A DNA stretch of 64,000 nucleotides, taken from Pseudomonas sp. SST3. GTDB taxonomy: Bacteria; Pseudomonadota; Gammaproteobacteria; Pseudomonadales; Pseudomonadaceae. The position numbers and the translations under genes are program-made. The stretch covers positions 124,001-188,000 of the forward strand of contig NZ_QORI02000010.1 in the NCBI RefSeq assembly GCF_003325755.1, written 5' to 3'. Numbering within the stretch: the stretch's first letter is position 1; every line of letters starts with the position of its first letter. A model generated the notes under the pieces. That model searched no databases and was not told where the DNA came from. It was given only the letters and a program-made list of their open reading frames with translations. Of this stretch, positions 39,223 through 49,115 are shown piece after piece.

Positions 39223-40482
39223 TTACCAGAGTGCCAGCGTATAGCTGAGGATCAGTCGGGTTTCATCGATATCACGACCGAAATTGGTACGTACGGTTGC
39301 GTTACGAACCTTCATGCCGACGTTCTTCAACGGACCGCTTTGCACGACATAGGCGATATCAGTGTCGCGTTCCCATTCTTCGCCTTCTCCGCCAGCGCTC
39401 AGGTTGACGTTGTCACCCGAAACATAACGGGTCATCAGGCTCAGCCCCGGGATGCCCATGGCGGCAAAATCATAGTCGTAGCGAACCTGCCATGATTTCT
39501 CGTCTTCGTTACCGAAGTCGTTGATCTGTAACAGGTTGATCAGCATGTTGTCGCCACCGGAGATATAAGCAAAGCCGGTGTCGCCGCTCATTTTCTGGTA
39601 GCCGCCGGTAAAGCCATGGCCGCCGACCTTGTAGGTAAAGAGCGCGCCAAAGGCGTTATTATCAACATTGCTATTGCCGTCATCGGTGGAGCGCACATAC
39701 CGAAGATCGGTCTTGAAGCTCTGGTTGTCCCCGATCGGCATGACGTGAACCAGCTGCGTGTTGTGCTGCTTGTAGATCCCGTCCAGCCCGCCGTAGTAAT
39801 AGCTAGCGGTCAGTTCCGGACTGAACTGGTACTTGCCGCCGGCGAAGACGAATTCGTCGCTGGTAGCGGTGCCGCCCAGATCGATATTACGGCCTGTACC
39901 GTTGAATACCGTCATCTCCTCGTAATTGGACGAGTCTCGGTAGCTGGTGCGATCGAGCATGCCGAGGTCCAAGGTCAGCCCTTCGACTTCCTTGCTCTGT
40001 AACCAGGCGCCTCGGTAAATGCTGGGCAACAGTCGGCTGTCGTTTCGCATCACCACCGGAATGATTGGCTGGAGGGTACCCACATGAAGGGTGGTGTTGG
40101 ACATCTTCGCTTTGGCGGTCAGGCCCGCGGTCCCGTAATCATCCTCTGGCTGATTGGAAGAATCCCGCGGGAGGAGTCCGGTACCTGAACGGTCGGGGCT
40201 GGAATCAAGCTTGACGCCCAGCAGGCCGAGGGCATCGACGCCGAAACCGACCGGTCCTTCGGTGTAGCCGGACTCCATCTTGAGAATGAAGCCTTGGCCC
40301 CACTCTTCGGCCTTGTTCTGCCCGGTACCGCTGCGGAAATCACGGTGCATAAAGAAGTTACGTGCCTCGACGCTCGCCTTGCTGTCTTCGAGGAAGGCGG
40401 CCGAAGCCATCGTCGAGGTACCCAGCGCAGTGGCCATGAGGCTGCTGTAGACGAAAAAACGACTTAGGGGTTTCAGTTGCAT
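39223..40482 (-). CDS. OprD-family outer-membrane porin
   Basis: A 419-residue porin with a signal peptide (residues 1-28, ending MASA) and the OprD start FLEDSKASVEARNFFMHRDF. Alternating beta-strand patterns run to the end, which closes with the aromatic-terminated strand TRLILSYTLALW needed for BAM insertion. Other family traits are the VVMRNDSRLLPSIYRGAWL segment near residue 150 and SWQVRYDYDFAAMG. OprD paralogues take up amino acids or small carboxylates; next to an importer and catabolic genes the substrate is probably related to branched acids or amino acids (inference). It is monocistronic with its own terminator. Confidence 0.93.
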   Translation of the reverse strand: MQLKPLSRFFVYSSLMATALGTSTMASAAFLEDSKASVEARNFFMHRDFRSGTGQNKAEEWGQGFILKMESGYTEGPVGFGVDALGLLGVKLDSSPDRSGTGLLPRDSSNQPEDDYGTAGLTAKAKMSNTTLHVGTLQPIIPVVMRNDSRLLPSIYRGAWLQSKEVEGLTLDLGMLDRTSYRDSSNYEEMTVFNGTGRNIDLGGTATSDEFVFAGGKYQFSPELTASYYYGGLDGIYKQHNTQLVHVMPIGDNQSFKTDLRYVRSTDDGNSNVDNNAFGALFTYKVGGHGFTGGYQKMSGDTGFAYISGGDNMLINLLQINDFGNEDEKSWQVRYDYDFAAMGIPGLSLMTRYVSGDNVNLSAGGEGEEWERDTDIAYVVQSGPLKNVGMKVRNATVRTNFGRDIDETRLILSYTLALW

Positions 40483-40585
40483 GGTTATCTCTCTTGTTAT
40501 TGTCTTGGTTGATGCAGCTGTCAGACCCGACCTCGCTCCTGCCGGGCCTGTTTTTACCGCGTCGTGCGGTAAATCGTTCTACCGC

Positions 40586-41179
40586 TCAGCTTGCGGCAGT
40601 CTTGGGTACACGGCCCAGCAAATAGAATTCGTCATTGGGTGGTGTTCGCGCCATCGACACCAGGCGATTGGACAAACCGAACAGCGCGGCAATCGCGCCG
40701 ATATCCCATATGTCGCCTAGCGTGAAGCCTTGCTCCTCCAGTCGCGCCTGCCAGGCGTCATCCAGTACGCCACGTTGTGCCGCCAGATGCATCGCAAAAT
40801 CGAGCATGACCCGCTGGCGCTCGCTGATAGCTGCGGTGCGGTAGTTGACTGCAATCTGATCGGCAATCAACGGGTCCTTGGCAAGGATTCGCAGAATCGC
40901 ACCATGAGCCACCACGCAGTAAAGACAGCCGTGATCGCCGCTGACCGCGACCACGATCATCTCCTTCTCCGCCTTGGTGAGGCTATCCGATTCCCTCTCC
41001 ATGAGCGCATCGTGGTAATTGAAAAAAGCGCGAAATTCATCGGGCCGATGGGCCAACATCAGAAAAACGTTAGGTATGAAACCCGCCTTTTCCTGCACCG
41101 CGAGGATTCGCTCACGTACATCGGCTGGTAGCGATGCGAGGTCTTCAACGAGTGGAAAGCGGCTGATGGCTTGGGTCAT
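40586..41179 (-). CDS. AhpD-like / carboxymuconolactone decarboxylase-family peroxidase-related protein
   Basis: A 197-residue all-helical protein. The redox core is SGDHGCLYCVVAHGAILR, a C-x-x-C followed by His, as in AhpD and peroxidase-related enzymes, preceded by LTKAEKEMIVVAVS. The ATG at 41179 with GGAGCTTCC upstream is used instead of an upstream frame start at 41236. It may be cotranscribed with the acyl-CoA ligase located 66 bp upstream on the same strand. A peroxide-reducing or thiol-disulfide role is family inference. Confidence 0.85.
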   Translation of the reverse strand: MTQAISRFPLVEDLASLPADVRERILAVQEKAGFIPNVFLMLAHRPDEFRAFFNYHDALMERESDSLTKAEKEMIVVAVSGDHGCLYCVVAHGAILRILAKDPLIADQIAVNYRTAAISERQRVMLDFAMHLAAQRGVLDDAWQARLEEQGFTLGDIWDIGAIAALFGLSNRLVSMARTPPNDEFYLLGRVPKTAAS

Positions 41180-41245
41180 TGGAAGCTCCTTATCGTCCGG
41201 AGAAGCATACTCAATTGGCTGATCGTAGCCGGCCAACGTTCGCTG

Positions 41246-42922
41246 TCACTCGGCAAGACCGAGCTCGGCGACACTGACCTCGCGCATACGGAATTTCTGC
41301 ACCTTGCCGCTGATGGTCATGGGGAAATCATCGACGAACTTGAAATGTCTCGGTGTCTTGAAATGCGCGATACGGCCCTTGCAGAAGTCCCGGAGACCTT
41401 CGGCACTGGCTTCGTGCCCCGGATGCAGCTTGACCCAGGCGACGATCTCTTCGCCGTACGTCTTGTCAGGCACGCCAATCACCTGCACGTCGGCCACCGC
41501 TGGATGGGTGAAGAGAAACTCCTCGACCTCGCGCGGATATACGTTTTCACCGCCGCGAATGATCATGTCCTTGTTACGCCCGACAATCTTCAGATAGCCA
41601 TCATCGTCCATGATCGCCAGGTCGCCGGTATGCATCCAACGCGCGCCATCAATGGCGCCCGCGGTCGCTTCGGGGTTATTCCAGTAGCCGAGCATCACGC
41701 TGTAACCGCGGGTGCAGAGTTCGCCGATTTGTCCACGAGGAACAATGCGGTTGTGCTCATCGACAACCTTGCTTTCCAGGTGCGGCTGGGTGCGGCCGAC
41801 GCTGGTGACGCGGCGTTCCAGGTCATCATCGGCAGCAGTCTGGGTCGATACCGGACTGGTTTCGGTCATGCCGTAGGCGATCTGCATCTCGCTCAGGTTC
41901 ATCTCGTCGATCACACGCTTCATCACCTCGATCGGACAAGTTGAGCCGGCCATGATTCCCGTGCGCAGCTGGCCCAGATTCAGGGACTGACGCTCCGGGT
42001 GATCGAGCATGGCGATGAACATGGTGGGCACGCCGTACATGCCGGTGGCTTTTTCGTCGGCAGCGGCCTGCAACGTGGCAAGCGGCTCGAAAGCGGCGCT
42101 CGGGTAAATCATGGTGGTGCCATGAGTGACGCAACCGAGGTTACCCATCACCATCCCGAAGCAGTGATACAGCGGCACCGGAATCACCAGCCGATCGTGC
42201 TCGGTGAGCTTGAGGCTTTCACCGACCATGTAGCCGTTGTTGAGGATGTTGTAGTGACTGAGCGTGGCGCCCTTGGGGAAGCCCGTCGTACCGGAGGTGT
42301 ACTGGATGTTGATCGGGTCATCGAACTGCAGCTGGTCGCTGCATTGACGCAGCTGCTCGGGGCCCACGCTTTCAGCCATGTCCAGCAGACCGTTCCAAAG
42401 CAGCATGCCATCCACGGGCTTATCGCACAGACTGATCACCCCGCGCAGTTCCGGCAGCATGTGGCTCTGCAAAGCACCGATGGCCGAGCGCTCGAGCTCC
42501 GGCAGTAGCTCATGAAGCATCGCGTGGTAATCGGAGGTCTTGAACGCATCGGCACAGACCAGCCAGCGGCAGCCGGACTGCTTGAGTGCATATTCGAGCT
42601 CGTTGAGGCGGTAGGCCGGGTTGATGTTCACCAGTACAACGCCAACCTTCGCGCTGGCCAGCTGGGCGATGCACCACTGCGCGTTGTTCGGCGACCAAAT
42701 GCCCAGGCGCTCGCCAGGCTGCAGTCCGAGGGCCAGTAGACCTCTCGCGCAACGATCCACTTGTTCGGCCAGCTGCGCCCAGGTGTAGCGCAAGTTCTGG
42801 TGACGTACGACCAAGGCCTCACGGTCGGAGAACTGTTCGACTGTCCGGTCGAACGCCGCACCGATGGTCATCGCCAACAGGGGTTTGGTCTGCGGTCCGC
42901 AGGTGTAGCTCGGAAGACTCAT
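41246..42922 (-). CDS. acyl-CoA synthetase (AMP-forming), medium/branched-chain type
   Basis: A 558-residue adenylate-forming ligase with IQYTSGTTGFPKGATLSHYN, MQIAYGMTETSPVS, GARWMHTGDLAIMDDDGYL, GRNKDMIIRGGENVYPREVE and the catalytic Lys in PMTISGKVQKFRMRE. All core motifs are intact. It is divergent from liuA across 240 bp that contain the best LiuR-like palindrome of the window, so coregulation with leucine/isovalerate breakdown is likely, with isovalerate or another branched acid as candidate substrate. Similar ligases accompany liu clusters in Pseudomonas. Confidence 0.9.
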   Translation of the reverse strand: MSLPSYTCGPQTKPLLAMTIGAAFDRTVEQFSDREALVVRHQNLRYTWAQLAEQVDRCARGLLALGLQPGERLGIWSPNNAQWCIAQLASAKVGVVLVNINPAYRLNELEYALKQSGCRWLVCADAFKTSDYHAMLHELLPELERSAIGALQSHMLPELRGVISLCDKPVDGMLLWNGLLDMAESVGPEQLRQCSDQLQFDDPINIQYTSGTTGFPKGATLSHYNILNNGYMVGESLKLTEHDRLVIPVPLYHCFGMVMGNLGCVTHGTTMIYPSAAFEPLATLQAAADEKATGMYGVPTMFIAMLDHPERQSLNLGQLRTGIMAGSTCPIEVMKRVIDEMNLSEMQIAYGMTETSPVSTQTAADDDLERRVTSVGRTQPHLESKVVDEHNRIVPRGQIGELCTRGYSVMLGYWNNPEATAGAIDGARWMHTGDLAIMDDDGYLKIVGRNKDMIIRGGENVYPREVEEFLFTHPAVADVQVIGVPDKTYGEEIVAWVKLHPGHEASAEGLRDFCKGRIAHFKTPRHFKFVDDFPMTISGKVQKFRMREVSVAELGLAE

Positions 42923-43004
42923 GTCGATCTCCTCAGTCTTATGTTTGTTATGAGGCCTTGCTTTCCCAGACGCCTGGAGTGTTGACAGCCATTCCGGGTG
43001 TTGG

Positions 43005-43018
43005 TTACGTTAACGTAA
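43005..43018. promoter_or_regulatory. candidate LiuR operator between the acyl-CoA ligase and liuA
   Basis: TTACGTTAACGTAA is a perfect 14-bp palindrome, 145 bp before liuA and 83 bp before the divergent ligase gene. A TTGACA at 42982-42987 lies 17 bp upstream and may be a -35 hexamer. MerR-type regulators bind palindromes between -35 and -10, and LiuR sites reported in proteobacteria have ACGT-containing palindromes of this kind. Confidence 0.65.
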
Positions 43019-43163
43019 AGGTAACAGCGTGACAACCCACCGCACCCTACACCAAAAACAGTGTCGGAATGCGTTAAGAGCGGGGCCGAACGTCAGGTGA
43101 AATCAGCCTTCCCTGGCGTGGCACCCGCTGACCAGAACAACTACAAGACAAGCAGGTGGCTAC

Positions 43164-44327
43164 ATGAACTATTCCGGCCTCAACTTCGCCCTCGGTGAAA
43201 CCGTCGACATGCTGCGCGATCAGGTCAGTGGTTTCGTTGCCGACGAACTGGCGCCGCGCGCCGAAGCCATCGATCGCGACAACCTCTTCCCCAACGATAT
43301 GTGGCGCAAATTCGGCGACATGGGCCTGCTGGGTATCACGATAGACGAGGAATACGGCGGTGCCGGTATGGGTTACCTGGCGCACGTGATCGCGCTTGAG
43401 GAAATCAGCCGCGGCTCGGCGTCGGTGGGCCTGTCTTACGGCGCGCATTCCAACCTCTGCGTCAACCAGATCAACCGCAACGGCACCCCCGAGCAGAAAG
43501 CGAAATACCTGCCCAAGCTCGTCTCCGGCGAGCACATCGGTGCACTCGCGATGAGTGAGCCTAACGCCGGCTCTGACGTGGTTTCGATGAAGTTGCGCGC
43601 CGACCGCAAGGGCGATCGTTTCGTACTCAATGGCAGCAAGACCTGGATCACCAACGGCCCGGATGCCAACACCTACGTGATCTACGCCAAGACCGACCTG
43701 GACAAGGGCCCACACGGCATCACCGCCTTCATCGTCGAGCGCGACTGGAAGGGTTTCTCGCGTGGCAACAAGTTCGACAAGCTCGGCATGCGAGGCTCCA
43801 ACACGTGCGAACTGTTCTTCGATGACGTCGAAGTGCCGGAAGAGAACGTGCTGGGCGTTGAGGACGGTGGCGTCAAGGTGCTGATGAGCGGCCTGGACTA
43901 CGAGCGCGTAGTGCTCGCTGGCGGCCCAGTGGGGATCATGCAGGCCTGCCTCGACGTGGTGGTCCCCTACATCCATGACCGCAAGCAGTTCGGCCAGAGC
44001 ATCGGCGAGTTCCAGTTCATTCAGGGCAAGGTGGCCGACATGTACACCCAGCTCAACGCCAGCCGCGCCTACCTCTACACCGTGGCGCAGGCCTGCGATC
44101 GCGGCGAAACCACCCGCAAGGATGCCGCCGGCGTGATCCTCTACACCGCCGAAGCCGCGACGCAGATGGCGCTGCAGGCGATCCAGATTCTCGGCGGCAA
44201 TGGCTACATCAACGAGTTTCCCACCGGCCGGTTGCTGCGTGACGCCAAGCTCTACGAGATCGGCGCCGGTACCAGCGAAATACGCCGGATGTTGATCGGT
44301 CGCGAGCTGTTCAACGAAACCAAATAA
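43164..44327 (+). CDS. liuA: isovaleryl-CoA dehydrogenase
   Basis: A 387-residue acyl-CoA dehydrogenase. The catalytic Glu is at the isovaleryl-CoA dehydrogenase-specific place, in [20 protein letters not shown], and the usual C-terminal site carries Gly instead ([19 protein letters not shown]). Other motifs are [18 protein letters not shown] and [19 protein letters not shown]. It oxidises isovaleryl-CoA to 3-methylcrotonyl-CoA, the first step of the liu pathway. It heads the plus-strand liu cluster. Confidence 0.96.
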   Translation: MNYSGLNFALGETVDMLRDQVSGFVADELAPRAEAIDRDNLFPNDMWRKFGDMGLLGITIDEEYGGAGMGYLAHVIALEEISRGSASVGLSYGAHSNLCVNQINRNGTPEQKAKYLPKLVSGEHIGALAMSEPNAGSDVVSMKLRADRKGDRFVLNGSKTWITNGPDANTYVIYAKTDLDKGPHGITAFIVERDWKGFSRGNKFDKLGMRGSNTCELFFDDVEVPEENVLGVEDGGVKVLMSGLDYERVVLAGGPVGIMQACLDVVVPYIHDRKQFGQSIGEFQFIQGKVADMYTQLNASRAYLYTVAQACDRGETTRKDAAGVILYTAEAATQMALQAIQILGGNGYINEFPTGRLLRDAKLYEIGAGTSEIRRMLIGRELFNETK

Positions 44328-44359
44328 GACAAAGCAGCAGAGACGGAACGCGGTAACCG

Positions 44360-44414
44360 TAGGGTGGGCTTCAGCCCACCATTCCCGGAGGTGGTGGGCT
44401 GAAGCCGGCCCTAC
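44360..44414. repeat. palindrome pair of the GGGTGGGCTTCAGCCCACC family between liuA and liuB
   Basis: A direct copy at 44360-44380 and an inverted, diverged copy at 44393-44414 form a paired element that can fold into a long hairpin. It occupies part of the 152-bp liuA-liuB gap and may tune the relative transcript levels of the two. Confidence 0.85.
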
Positions 44415-44479
44415 CCGGGATGAAGCGCCACTCCGCCCTTCGTCCAGCTTCAGTCTCCAGCGCTCTTTTAGAGGGTTCT

Positions 44480-46087
44480 ATGGCCATCCTGAATACGCAG
44501 ATCAACACCCGCTCGCCCGAGTTCACAGCCAATCGCGACGCGATGCTCGGGCAGGTGGAAAGCCTCCGCTCGCTGCTCGGCAAAATCAGCGAGGGCGGCG
44601 GTGAGAAAGCCCAGCAGCGCCATGTTTCCCGTGGAAAATTGCTCGTGCTTGATCGCATCAACGCCCTCCTCGACCCCGGTTCGGCCTTTCTCGAAGTCGC
44701 GCCCCTGGCCGCTTACGAGGTGTACGGCGAAGACGTCGCCGCCGCGGGCCTGGTGGCCGGCATCGGCCGGGTCGAAGGGGTCGAGTGCATGATCATCGCC
44801 AACGACGCCACGGTAAAAGGCGGCAGCTACTACCCGCTCACCGTCAAGAAACACCTGCGCGCCCAGGCCATCGCTCAGCAGAATCGTCTGCCGTGCCTCT
44901 ACCTGGTGGATTCCGGCGGTGCCAATCTGCCGCGCCAGGACGAGGTCTTCCCGGACCGCGAGCACTTCGGCCGGATCTTCTTCAACCAGGCCAACATGAG
45001 CGCCATGGGCATCCCGCAGATCGCCGTGGTCATGGGTTCCTGTACCGCTGGCGGCGCCTATGTTCCGGCGATGGCCGACGAAACCATCATGGTGCGCAAC
45101 CAGGCGACGATCTTTCTCGCCGGCCCGCCGCTGGTCAAAGCCGCGACGGGCGAAGTGGTCACCGCCGAGGACCTGGGCGGTGCCGACGTGCACTGCAAAA
45201 CATCGGGCGTGGCCGACCATTACGCCGAAAACGACGAACACGCGCTGGCCATCGCCCGGCGCTGCGTCGCCAATCTGAACTGGAAAAAGCTCGGCCAGGT
45301 AGAGACCCGTCAACCACGCGCGCCGCTATACCCCGCCGAAGAGCTCTATGGCGTGATCCCTGCGCAATCCAAGCAGCCATACGATGTGCGCGAGGTGATC
45401 GCGCGGCTGGTGGACGGCAGCGAGTTCGATGAATTCAAGGCGCTGTTCGGCACCACGCTGGTCTGCGGCTTCGCCACCCTGCATGGCTACCCCATCGCAA
45501 TACTGGCGAACAACGGCATCCTGTTCGCGGAAGCTGCGCAGAAAGGCGCGCATTTCATCGAACTGGCCTGCCAGCGCGGCATTCCGTTGCTTTTCCTGCA
45601 GAACATCACCGGCTTCATGGTCGGCCAGAAGTACGAAACTGGCGGCATCGCCAAGCATGGCGCCAAGCTGGTCACGGCTGTGGCCTGCGCTCAGGTGCCG
45701 AAATTTACCGTGGTCATCGGCGGCAGCTTTGGCGCGGGCAACTACGGCATGTGCGGTCGCGCCTACGATCCGCGATTCCTATGGATGTGGCCCAATGCCC
45801 GCATTGGCGTGATGGGTGGCGAACAGGCCGCGGGGGTGCTGGTGCAGGTCAAGCGTGAACAGGCCGAGCGCAGCGGGCAGACCTTCTCCGAACAAGACGA
45901 AGCACAGCTCAAGCAACCGATCCTCGAACAGTACGAGCGCCAGGGGCATCCGTATTATTCCAGCGCACGTCTGTGGGACGACGGCGTGATCGATCCGGCG
46001 CAGACGCGTGATCTGCTCGGCCTAGCCATCTCGGCCAGCCTCAACGCGCCAATTGAACCGACCCGCTTTGGTGTATTCCGGATGTGA
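44480..46087 (+). CDS. liuB: methylcrotonyl-CoA carboxylase beta (carboxyltransferase) subunit
   Basis: A 535-residue carboxyltransferase subunit. [20 protein letters not shown] is at the N-terminus, [20 protein letters not shown] and [19 protein letters not shown] in the N-half, and [20 protein letters not shown] with [20 protein letters not shown] in the C-half; all are MCC-beta signatures. With LiuD it carboxylates 3-methylcrotonyl-CoA. The ATG at 44480 follows GAGGG; the frame from 44420 contains repeat DNA. Confidence 0.96.
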   Translation: MAILNTQINTRSPEFTANRDAMLGQVESLRSLLGKISEGGGEKAQQRHVSRGKLLVLDRINALLDPGSAFLEVAPLAAYEVYGEDVAAAGLVAGIGRVEGVECMIIANDATVKGGSYYPLTVKKHLRAQAIAQQNRLPCLYLVDSGGANLPRQDEVFPDREHFGRIFFNQANMSAMGIPQIAVVMGSCTAGGAYVPAMADETIMVRNQATIFLAGPPLVKAATGEVVTAEDLGGADVHCKTSGVADHYAENDEHALAIARRCVANLNWKKLGQVETRQPRAPLYPAEELYGVIPAQSKQPYDVREVIARLVDGSEFDEFKALFGTTLVCGFATLHGYPIAILANNGILFAEAAQKGAHFIELACQRGIPLLFLQNITGFMVGQKYETGGIAKHGAKLVTAVACAQVPKFTVVIGGSFGAGNYGMCGRAYDPRFLWMWPNARIGVMGGEQAAGVLVQVKREQAERSGQTFSEQDEAQLKQPILEQYERQGHPYYSSARLWDDGVIDPAQTRDLLGLAISASLNAPIEPTRFGVFRM

Positions 46088-46170
46088 GCCTGCCGCGATC
46101 AGCGCACAGCATGGCCAGTAGCCAAGGGATGCCACGTCCTCGGGCGAATGGGGCCGCATCTGCGTTTCGT

Positions 46171-46195
46171 GATCGCGAGCAAGCTCGCTCCTACA
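46171..46195 (+). repeat. REP element between liuB and liuC that abuts the liuC ribosome-binding site
   Basis: A standard REP (GCGAGCAAGCTCGCTCC with CTACA) lies in the 119-bp liuB-liuC gap. Its last bases run into AGGAGA, the Shine-Dalgarno sequence of liuC, so folding of the REP in the mRNA could affect liuC translation. Confidence 0.85.
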
Positions 46196-46206
46196 GGAGA
46201 AAGCAA

Positions 46207-47010
46207 ATGACCGATTTTCAGACCATCGAACTGAACAAAGACGCGCGCGGCTTTGCCACGCTCTGGCTCAACCGTCCGGAAAAGAACAACGCGTTCAACG
46301 CCGAAATGATCCGCGAACTGGTGCTTGCCATCGATGAGGTGCAATCAGACAAGAGCCTGCGCTTTTTGCTGCTGCGTGGTCGCGGCAAACATTTCTCCGC
46401 AGGGGCCGATCTTGCCTGGATGCAGCAGTCGGCCAAGCTGGACTTCGACGCCAACCTCACCGATGCCCGTGAGTTGGCCGAAATGATGTACAGCCTTTAC
46501 CACCTGAAGCTGCCGACATTAGCTGTGGTGCAAGGTGCCGCGTTCGGTGGCGCCGTGGGGCTGATCGCCTGTTGCGACATGGCGATCGGCGCCTCCGATG
46601 CGCAGATTTCGCTGTCTGAAGTTCGCATCGGCCTCGCGCCGGCAGTGATCAGCCCGTTCGTGGTCAAGGCTATCGGCGAACGTGCCACACGTCGCTATGC
46701 CATGACGGGTGAGCGCTTCAGCGGCGAGCGCGCCCGGGAACTCGGCCTGTTGTCGGAAACCTATGCGGCCGAGGCACTGGACGACAACCTTTGCGGCTGG
46801 ATCGATACGCTCATGCTGAACAGTCCTCAGGCCATGCGCGCCAGCAAGGACTTGATGCGCGAAGCCAGCAGCGGATCACTGAGTCCGGCGCTGCGCCGCT
46901 ATACCGAGAACAGCATCGCTCGCATCCGCGTCAGCCCAGAGGGCCAGGAGGGGCTGAATGCTTTCCTGGAAAAGCGCAAACCGAAATGGACGCAGGAGCC
47001 ACAGCAATGA
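46207..47010 (+). CDS. liuC: methylglutaconyl-CoA hydratase
   Basis: A 267-residue crotonase-family hydratase with FSAGADLAWMQQSAKLDFDA, VVQGAAFGGAVGLIACCDMA and SLSEVRIGLAPAVISPFV; this ADLAWM / EVRIGLAPA pattern is typical of methylglutaconyl-CoA hydratases. It forms HMG-CoA for LiuE. The ATG at 46207 has AGGAGA upstream; the stop overlaps the liuD start as ATGA. Confidence 0.93.
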   Translation: MTDFQTIELNKDARGFATLWLNRPEKNNAFNAEMIRELVLAIDEVQSDKSLRFLLLRGRGKHFSAGADLAWMQQSAKLDFDANLTDARELAEMMYSLYHLKLPTLAVVQGAAFGGAVGLIACCDMAIGASDAQISLSEVRIGLAPAVISPFVVKAIGERATRRYAMTGERFSGERARELGLLSETYAAEALDDNLCGWIDTLMLNSPQAMRASKDLMREASSGSLSPALRRYTENSIARIRVSPEGQEGLNAFLEKRKPKWTQEPQQ

Positions 47011-48968
47011 TTACCACCCTCCTGGTCGCCAACCGCGGCGAGATCGCCTGCCGCGTGATGCGCACCGCAAAAACCATGGGTCTGACCACCGTTGCCGTGC
47101 ACAGCGGCATCGACAGAGACGCACGGCACGCCCGCGACGCCGACATTCGCATTGACCTCGGCGGGGCTAAGCCGGCCGAAAGTTACTTGTTGATCGATAA
47201 GCTGATCGCCGCCGCCAAGGCCAGCGGCGCCCAGGCGATCCATCCAGGCTATGGCTTCCTCTCGGAGAACGCCGATTTCGCTCGCGCCATCGAAGACGCC
47301 GGGCTGGTCTTCCTCGGCCCGCCCGCCTCCGCCATCGACGCCATGGGCAGCAAATCCGCAGCCAAGGCGCTGATGGAAAAAGCCGGCGTGCCTCTGGTAC
47401 CGGGCTATCACGGCGAAGCGCAGGACGTCGAAACCTTCCGCACCGCCGCCGAGAAGATCGGCTACCCGGTGCTGCTCAAGGCCACCGCCGGCGGTGGCGG
47501 CAAAGGCATGAAGGTCGTCGAGCGCGAGGTCGATCTGGCCGAAGCGCTGCAGTCCGCCCAGCGTGAGGCGCAGTCGTCGTTCGGCGACTCGCGCATGCTG
47601 GTCGAGAAGTACGTGCTCAAGCCGCGTCATGTGGAGATTCAGGTATTCGCCGACCAACACGGCAACTGCCTGTATCTCAACGAGCGCGACTGCTCGATCC
47701 AGCGTCGCCATCAGAAGGTCGTGGAGGAAGCACCGGCGCCTGGCCTATCCGCCGAGTTGCGTCGCGCCATGGGCGAAGCGGCAGTGAAGGCCGCGCAGGC
47801 CATCGGCTACGTCGTGCGGCACGTGGAATTTCTGCTCGATGCACGCGGCGAGTTCTTCTTCATGGAGATGAACACCCGGCTGCAGGTCGAACATCCGGTG
47901 ACCGAAGCCATTACCGGCCTCGATCTGGTCGCCTGGCAGATCCGAGTCGCCCGTGGCGAGCCGCTGCCGATCACTCAGGAACAGGTGCCGCTCAACGGCC
48001 ACGCCATCGAAGTGCGGCTGTATGCCGAAGACCCTGACAACGACTTCCTGCCGGCTACCGGCACCCTCGCCCTGTATCGCGAATCGGCTGCCGGTCCCGG
48101 CCGTCGGGTCGACAGCGGAGTGGCCGAAGGTGACCAGGTGTCGCCCTTCTACGACCCGATGCTCGGCAAGCTGATCGCCTGGGGCCAGGACCGCGAGGAA
48201 GCGCGCCTGCGGCTGCTGGCCATGCTGGATGAAACCTGCGTCGGCGGCGTACGCACCAACCTCGCCTTCCTGCGCCGGGTGGTTGGCCATCCCGCCTTCG
48301 CCGCGGCCGAACTGGACACGGGTTTCATCCCGCGTCATGAAGCCGACCTGATGCGCACGCCCGGCGAACTGGGCGATGCGTTCTGGCAGCTGGCGGGTGA
48401 ACTCTTCGTGCAGACCGAACCGGCTAAAGTCCGGGGCGACGATATCCATTCGCCGTGGGCCAATCGTGACGGCCTGCGCTTCGGCATGCCAGCGCGCATT
48501 GGCATGCATCTGCAATGCAACGGCCAAAGCCGCCTGGTGCGGGTGGGAACGAATTATCGTAGGAGCGAGCTTGCTCGCGAACCAGCCCCCTCGGAAACCG
48601 CCTTCGCGAGCAAGCTCGCTCCTACAAAAGCTTCACGCCAGCCGAAAGCTATCCGACAGGGTCGCACGCTCTACCTCGAATGGAACGGTGAACTGGAGGC
48701 CGTGACGGCGTTCGACCCCATCGCTGAAGTCGAAGCCAGCCATCAGCATCACGGCGGCATGACCGCGCCCATGAACGGCAGCATCGTGCGAGTGCTGGTC
48801 GAGGCCGGGCAGCATGTCGAAGCCGGTGCCACACTGGTCGTGCTGGAAGCGATGAAGATGGAACACAGCATCCGTGCGCAGCAGGCAGGCGTGGTCAAAG
48901 GTCTGTTTTGCGCCGAAGGCGATATGGTCAACGAGGGAGTGGTATTGCTGGAGATGGATGAAGCTTGA
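47007..48968 (+). CDS. liuD: methylcrotonyl-CoA carboxylase alpha (biotin carboxylase/BCCP) subunit
   Basis: A 653-residue subunit. The biotin carboxylase domain starts LLVANRGEIACRVMRTAK and has ATP-grasp loop KATAGGGGKGMKVV, RDCSIQRRHQKVVEEAPAP and EMNTRLQVEHPVTE. The biotinyl domain has VLEAMKMEHSI, with Lys as the biotinylation site. Between them, residues about 518-540 (YRRSELAREPAP...ASKLAPTK) are encoded by a REP doublet inserted in frame in the linking domain. No frameshift or stop results, so the protein is probably still functional. Confidence 0.95.
   Translation: MITTLLVANRGEIACRVMRTAKTMGLTTVAVHSGIDRDARHARDADIRIDLGGAKPAESYLLIDKLIAAAKASGAQAIHPGYGFLSENADFARAIEDAGLVFLGPPASAIDAMGSKSAAKALMEKAGVPLVPGYHGEAQDVETFRTAAEKIGYPVLLKATAGGGGKGMKVVEREVDLAEALQSAQREAQSSFGDSRMLVEKYVLKPRHVEIQVFADQHGNCLYLNERDCSIQRRHQKVVEEAPAPGLSAELRRAMGEAAVKAAQAIGYVVRHVEFLLDARGEFFFMEMNTRLQVEHPVTEAITGLDLVAWQIRVARGEPLPITQEQVPLNGHAIEVRLYAEDPDNDFLPATGTLALYRESAAGPGRRVDSGVAEGDQVSPFYDPMLGKLIAWGQDREEARLRLLAMLDETCVGGVRTNLAFLRRVVGHPAFAAAELDTGFIPRHEADLMRTPGELGDAFWQLAGELFVQTEPAKVRGDDIHSPWANRDGLRFGMPARIGMHLQCNGQSRLVRVGTNYRRSELAREPAPSETAFASKLAPTKASRQPKAIRQGRTLYLEWNGELEAVTAFDPIAEVEASHQHHGGMTAPMNGSIVRVLVEAGQHVEAGATLVVLEAMKMEHSIRAQQAGVVKGLFCAEGDMVNEGVVLLEMDEA
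48559..48625. repeat. REP doublet inserted in frame inside liuD
   Basis: Two inverted REPs, GTAGGAGCGAGCTTGCTCGC at 48559-48578 and GCGAGCAAGCTCGCTCCTAC at 48606-48625, lie inside the coding sequence. The array translates as about 22 residues with the tell-tale strings RRSELAREP and ASKLAPT. Confidence 0.9.
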
Positions 48969-49115
48969 AAACAGTTCGCGGACGAGCCCTTTTGGCGCCC
49001 CGTTCTACACTGGCGACCCACGCAAGTTGGAAACTGCTAAGCATTTTCCACCGACGGCGGACAAGGCTCCGCCATTGTCCGCCCTACGCCGAACCATAAA
49101 CCGTACGGAGCCTTC

